A stretch of 64,000 bases of DNA from Monodelphis domestica (taxonomy: Eukaryota; Chordata; Mammalia; Didelphimorphia; Didelphidae): the NCBI RefSeq assembly GCF_027887165.1, contig NC_077231.1, positions 194,172,334 through 194,236,333 on the forward strand, read 5' to 3'. How positions within the stretch are numbered: the first letter of the stretch is position 1; every line of letters begins with the position of its first letter. The translations under genes were made by a program, and so were the position numbers. The notes beneath the pieces are model-generated. The model saw nothing but the letters and a program-made list of their open reading frames with translations. It did no database searches and was not told where the DNA came from. Shown piece after piece: positions 61,101 through 64,000 of this stretch.

Positions 61101-64000
61101 TCAAATGATGTTACCATGGTTTTCACTGGAAAAGTTGGCTTTTTTTTTTGGACTTTCAATTAGATGGCTTCATGGAACTAGTTCTGTTAACATGCTACCA
61201 AACATCCCTCCATCCATATAAAAGAACCAGGAAGACCATACTTCTTCTTGAAATCCAAATGAGTGTCCTGGTACAGAGTTTTAGATTAAAAAAAAATTTT
61301 GGAGAGACATTCCTGGACTGCAGGGGATTATTAGAAGAATTAGGGAAAAAAACCAGTCAATGCTAAAGCTAGAAGCTTTTTCTTTGGTGCCTTTAAGAGA
61401 AGGTCAAGTAGTTTATCTGGAGATACCCAAGGCAGTGCTACATATGAGGGAGAAGCATCACAGGAAGATTAAGCAGGGCATACCTCATCCTTTACCACTT
61501 CCCAAATATACCTCCTCCAAAGCTAGGGTAATCCACTAATCCTCATCTCCTATTAGGGCCTGGAATGATACCTCCAAAGAAGAGAGTTAAAGTCAGGGGA
61601 ATGATAGAATCAGGGCTGGCACCAGAAAACTCAAGGCAAGATGATTTTCAGGTCATGACAAGTGGAGGAAATCATGTCCATGATTTCAGCTCATATGAGT
61701 CTGCTGAAAAATCTTTATCTGTTTTCTTTTAATCTATTTTTTTTAATTTGTCAGGGAGACAGACCTTGTAGCCCCTTTATAACTTCACATAAAAAAGGAG
61801 CCTGACCAATCTTAAGAGTTTTATGGTCATCTCTTTGCTCTGTTTGGACATAACCTAGAAGGGAATAGCCTAGGGAGGTTTCCACCTGAGCACTTATTCT
61901 ATCTAGAATCTTGGAAAGTCTCCAGACAGATTATGTATGGCAATAAGTCTGACAAGTATGCTAAAGTGTGAGTGGCACCAACACAATGAAAAGCAGTCTT
62001 GGGTGGGGATAAGAACTCAGCAGTGACATAATTTCAAATTATTCAGCCTTTCTTCCCATTAGATTGGGGAGCAGGAAAAAGAAGATCGTGAGATTCAGTA
62101 AATTTGTGTCCTGGCAATAGGGAAAGGTTAGTATTGTCCAAGGTGATGGAAAAATGCTGCATCAGCGATACTAACAAAAATTAGTCAAAGGAATGCTGAT
62201 AGGGGAAGTGGTAAGCAATAATAATTTTGGGTTGCAGCTAAAAGGACAAGTGTCTGATGTCTCTTCTGGAAACAGTTCCATGCTCAAACACCATGTTAAG
62301 GAGACATAACAATTTAAACAAACACAGATAAAACCTCCCACTAAGTTACTCTAATTTAATGATTAATAAGGTTGTTAGTGTAAAAACCTTGTATACATGC
62401 TCACTTATATAAGAAGGTGATAAGGCATATGTCTCTCTGTCTTACAACCATTCCTGAGTCCCCATCTTCATTTGATTTGATGAAATCAGACTATACTTCA
62501 TAACTACTCCAAAATGTCAGAGTAAGAATATGTAAACTTAATTTTGTTTAATTTTATTTAATTGATTAATTAAGAAGAATGCTCCATGGTTACATGATTC
62601 ATGTTGTTCCCCTCCCCTCCTCCCATGCTCCTCCTTTAGCCAACATGCAATTCCATTGGGTTTTCAGGGTCATTGATCAAGACCTATTTAATATGTAAAC
62701 ATCTATTTATTTATTTTAGAATTGAAAATTTTTATTTAAATAATTGATTTAAAACATTTTCCAATGGGTTTTACATATGTCTTTGATCAAGATCTATTTC
62801 CATATTATTAATATTTGCATTAGGATGATCATTTAGAGTCTACATCCCCAATCATATCCCCATCGACCCATGTGATCAAGCAGTTGTTTTTCTTCTGTGT
62901 TTCTACTCCCACAGTTCTTTCTCTGGATGTGGATTCCATTTTTTCTCATAAGTTCCTCAGAATTGTCCTGGATCATTGCATTGCTGCCAGTACATTTGAT
63001 TGTGCCACAGTGTATCTGTCTCTGTGTATAATGTTCTTCTGGTTCTGCTCCTTTTGCTCTGCATCAATTCCTGGAGTTTGTTGTTCAATATGTAAACTTT
63101 AAAGTGCCATATCAATTAATTAATCAACCAGCTTTTATTAACCATCTATGAGATGCCTGACACAAGCCAGGTCCTGGGAACTATGTCAGTTATCATTGTG
63201 ATGCAGATGATAATAGCTGAACCAGGGGGTGGCCCACAAATCCTAAGGGCTCTGAATTTTTATACTAAGTTAAAAGAAGGAAACAGGAGGCTTTGAATGA
63301 GTCAGATAAGACTTAACACAGGGGCCAATAGAATTTCTGCAGAGTCTGGCACTATAGTCATGGTTGGCCATTCATTGGTCACTCCAGATCCATTCCTATT
63401 GTATGTTTCTCCTATTCAAGTTTGAGACCTTCGTGCCATTGGGTCATGTGTGGGCAATAGGGATCACTGTGTTTGAGGGGTCTAAATGTCCACTAATTAA
63501 AACCAGAGCAGGCTTTGCAATCCAATCAAATATTCTCAGTGCTGGGATAGAGGCAGTAACCATGTTACTATTTGGAGGAATAATGGAACTTTTGTGTTCT
63601 CTACTTCTAGGGCAACTGTACAAAGGTGAAACAGTTTGTTACTTCTGATCTAGGGAGCTACATCGTTAATGTGACCAAAGCAGCTGAAGTATGCAGCAGA
63701 CGTCTCTGTAGGAATAATGGAAGATGTGTAAGAAAAATCTGGAAGGCGGCAGATTATCTCCACCTGAACCCCGACAACTGCCAGATAGAGGTCTCTGATG
63801 ATGGAGACTTTGCTGTGAAAGGAGAACCCTCTGATTCAGACTTGAAAGTGATGGCAGAGAGATTTTCTTGTCATTGTTATCAGGGATATGGAGGAAAGGA
63901 TTGCAGGGAAATGAAGACATCTGGCCACCACTCTGGGGTTTCTCCTTCCTCTGGGTCAAGAATAGGACAGTGTCTTCTAGTATTAGTTTATTATCTGAAC
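51220..64000 (+). CDS. HYAL4: HYAL4, hyaluronidase 4 / chondroitin sulfate hydrolase (cut by window end)
   Basis: A GH56 cell-surface enzyme; human HYAL4 prefers chondroitin sulfate over hyaluronan. The exons are 51220-52173, 60532-60621 and 63611-64000, all phase 0. The 478 codons seen are nearly the full human length (481), so the stop lies a few codons past the edge. The protein tracks human HYAL4 as I remember it almost residue for residue: [20 protein letters not shown] (40-59), [15 protein letters not shown] (97-111), D-W-E-Y-W-R-P with D145 and E147, and [12 protein letters not shown] (241-252). Residues 19-34 are hydrophobic, a signal sequence. N-glycosylation motifs are frequent (86, 115, 177, 232, 253 and 283, among others). 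Residue 263 is Gly; see the findings. Confidence 0.95.
52560..53110 (+). repeat. Ancient dispersed repeat
   Basis: 'ggagggagagattccaggta', 'gcaaaagcacagagtgagaa' and 'aaggtcagatttgcacttca'. This is another part of the family seen at 37635-38930. Confidence 0.5.
53195..53445 (-). repeat. THER1/MIR-like SINE (reverse)
   Basis: 'atttatacagtgctttccaa', 'gcaaagcactttccatattt', 'gatcttgataaccaatcctt' and 'ttatagataagaaaactaat'. Confidence 0.7.
53455..53560 (+). repeat. L2-like 3' tail
   Basis: 'tatctccagtgctcagtcca' followed by 'gatacttaataaatgtgtgt'. Confidence 0.5.
54370..54672 (+). repeat. MIR SINE with an internal T-rich insert
   Basis: 'cttgggttcaaatccaaaat', 'ccttgtgactttggaaaagt', and after about 90 bases 'ttctcatttgtagcatgaga' and 'gaaggttccttccagttctc'. 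Confidence 0.55.
56740..56995 (-). repeat. Mar1-like SINE (reverse)
   Basis: 'ttgttgttcagttatgttca', 'gatgaggaaactgaggcaga' and 'ccactgcaccacttacttgc'. Confidence 0.85.
57600..59770 (-). mobile_element. L1 3' half (antisense), decayed, with nested SINE
   Basis: The left part (57600-58600) is the 3' UTR and ORF2 end: 'ccattccccaagtgatgaac', 'aaattgttctccagagtagt' and 'gataggtgtgaagtggaata'. From 58620 to 58980 the wording matches the middle of reversed L1 ORF2 ('gagatcatgattgctagccc', 'ttaagtgtgtctcttgtaaa', 'cattcacattcacagttatg'). The order jumps between parts, so internal stretches are missing. After the SINE at 58983-59180 the L1-like wording resumes to about 59770. It is heavily broken. 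Confidence 0.75.
58983..59180 (+). repeat. Marsupial SINE, second type, inserted in L1
   Basis: 'aaggcaagtaggtgattcag', 'aaatctggtctcagatactt' and 'tcaattttaagatggaagga'. Confidence 0.8.
60532..60621 (+). CDS. HYAL4: HYAL4 coding exon 2 (residues 319-348)
   Basis: Thirty codons between TTCATTATAG and GTAAGTC, starting [17 protein letters not shown]. It ends M-N-L-T-S-S-E, which includes an N-glycosylation site. Its length and phase are identical to the exon at 5811-5900. Confidence 0.97.
60682..60877 (-). repeat. Young marsupial SINE, second type, in HYAL4 intron 2
   Basis: The copy runs from a T-rich tail through 'cccttaccttctgtcttgga' to 'gagctacccagctgccca'. It is flanked by a perfect 15-bp target duplication TGTCTTCTCTTTTCT (60667-60681 and 60878-60892). 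The intact duplication and close match to the 30421 copy suggest a recent insertion. It is antisense to HYAL4. Confidence 0.95.
62555..63080 (-). mobile_element. L1 3'-end fragment (antisense)
   Basis: 'tccatggttacatgattcat', 'ttctgtgtttctactcccac', 'attgtcctggatcattgcat' and 'cttctggttctgctcctttt'. It is the same subfamily as 3232-3575, and its first part appears partly repeated ('gatcaagacctattt' and 'gatcaagatctattt'). Confidence 0.65.
63611..64000 (+). CDS. HYAL4: HYAL4 coding exon 3, 3' end beyond window (residues 349-478)
   Basis: It starts [10 protein letters not shown] after a CTTCTAG acceptor. It encodes the last catalytic-domain strand (Y-I-V-N-V-T) and the EGF-like module: [18 protein letters not shown], then [14 protein letters not shown]. 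The tail after 461 turns hydrophobic (C-L-L-V-L-V-Y-Y), as for a GPI signal. No stop is reached before base 64000. Confidence 0.95.

Larger units (their letters stand above)
60622..63610 (+). other. Intron 2 of HYAL4
   Basis: A 3.0 kb intron with one fresh-looking SINE near its start, an L1 3'-end piece near its end, and a short ancient repeat at about 63105-63185. From 60900 to 62550 I see nothing recognisable. The acceptor is TCTCTACTTCTAG. Confidence 0.75.

Noticed and set aside
63364-63648. 94-codon open frame spanning the HYAL4 exon 3 acceptor
   Set aside because: It reads the exon in another frame and crosses a good AG acceptor; the HYAL4 frame is conserved and this one is not.

Overview
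This window is nuclear DNA from a marsupial. It is AT-rich, its genes have introns, and nearly every kilobase carries a fossil retroelement. The repeats include two abundant tRNA-headed marsupial SINE types, old L1 3' halves, an RTE (BovB-like) tail, MIR/THER1, L2 and solo LTRs. The repeat mix does not let me choose between an American and an Australian species.

The only protein-coding genes I can support are two glycoside hydrolase family 56 (hyaluronidase) genes, both on the + strand. Each has the same three coding exons, with exon breaks at matching residues. Gene 1 (coding exons 1591-2529, 5811-5900 and 7549-7974; 484 aa) is complete and open. It lies where HYALP1/HYAL6 lies in placental mammals, just upstream of HYAL4. 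Gene 2 (51220-52173, 60532-60621, 63611-64000) is clearly HYAL4; the window ends a few codons before its expected stop. This is the 5' part of the HYAL6-HYAL4-SPAM1 cluster. SPAM1 would be expected past the right edge.

Both proteins are predicted to be secreted or GPI-anchored glycan hydrolases. Both keep the Asp-x-Glu catalytic motif. They differ at the substrate-specificity position: gene 1 has the hyaluronidase-type Tyr (Y259), whereas HYAL4 has Gly (G263), where I recall Cys in human HYAL4.

Layout: 1-1581, upstream DNA with L2-like tails; 1591-7974, the HYAL6-like gene; about 8-51.2 kb, an intergenic region with no gene I can support. That region holds SINEs, L1 pieces, two related solo LTRs (one inserted inside a SINE), long microsatellites and an unusual CpG-rich foldback element with a tRNA-like core (18848-19208). 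The last 13 kb is HYAL4, whose first intron carries a degraded antisense L1 and whose second intron carries a fresh-looking SINE.

The observations most worth checking are the foldback/tRNA-like element, Gly at HYAL4 position 263, and the intact HYAL6-like gene that is a pseudogene in human.
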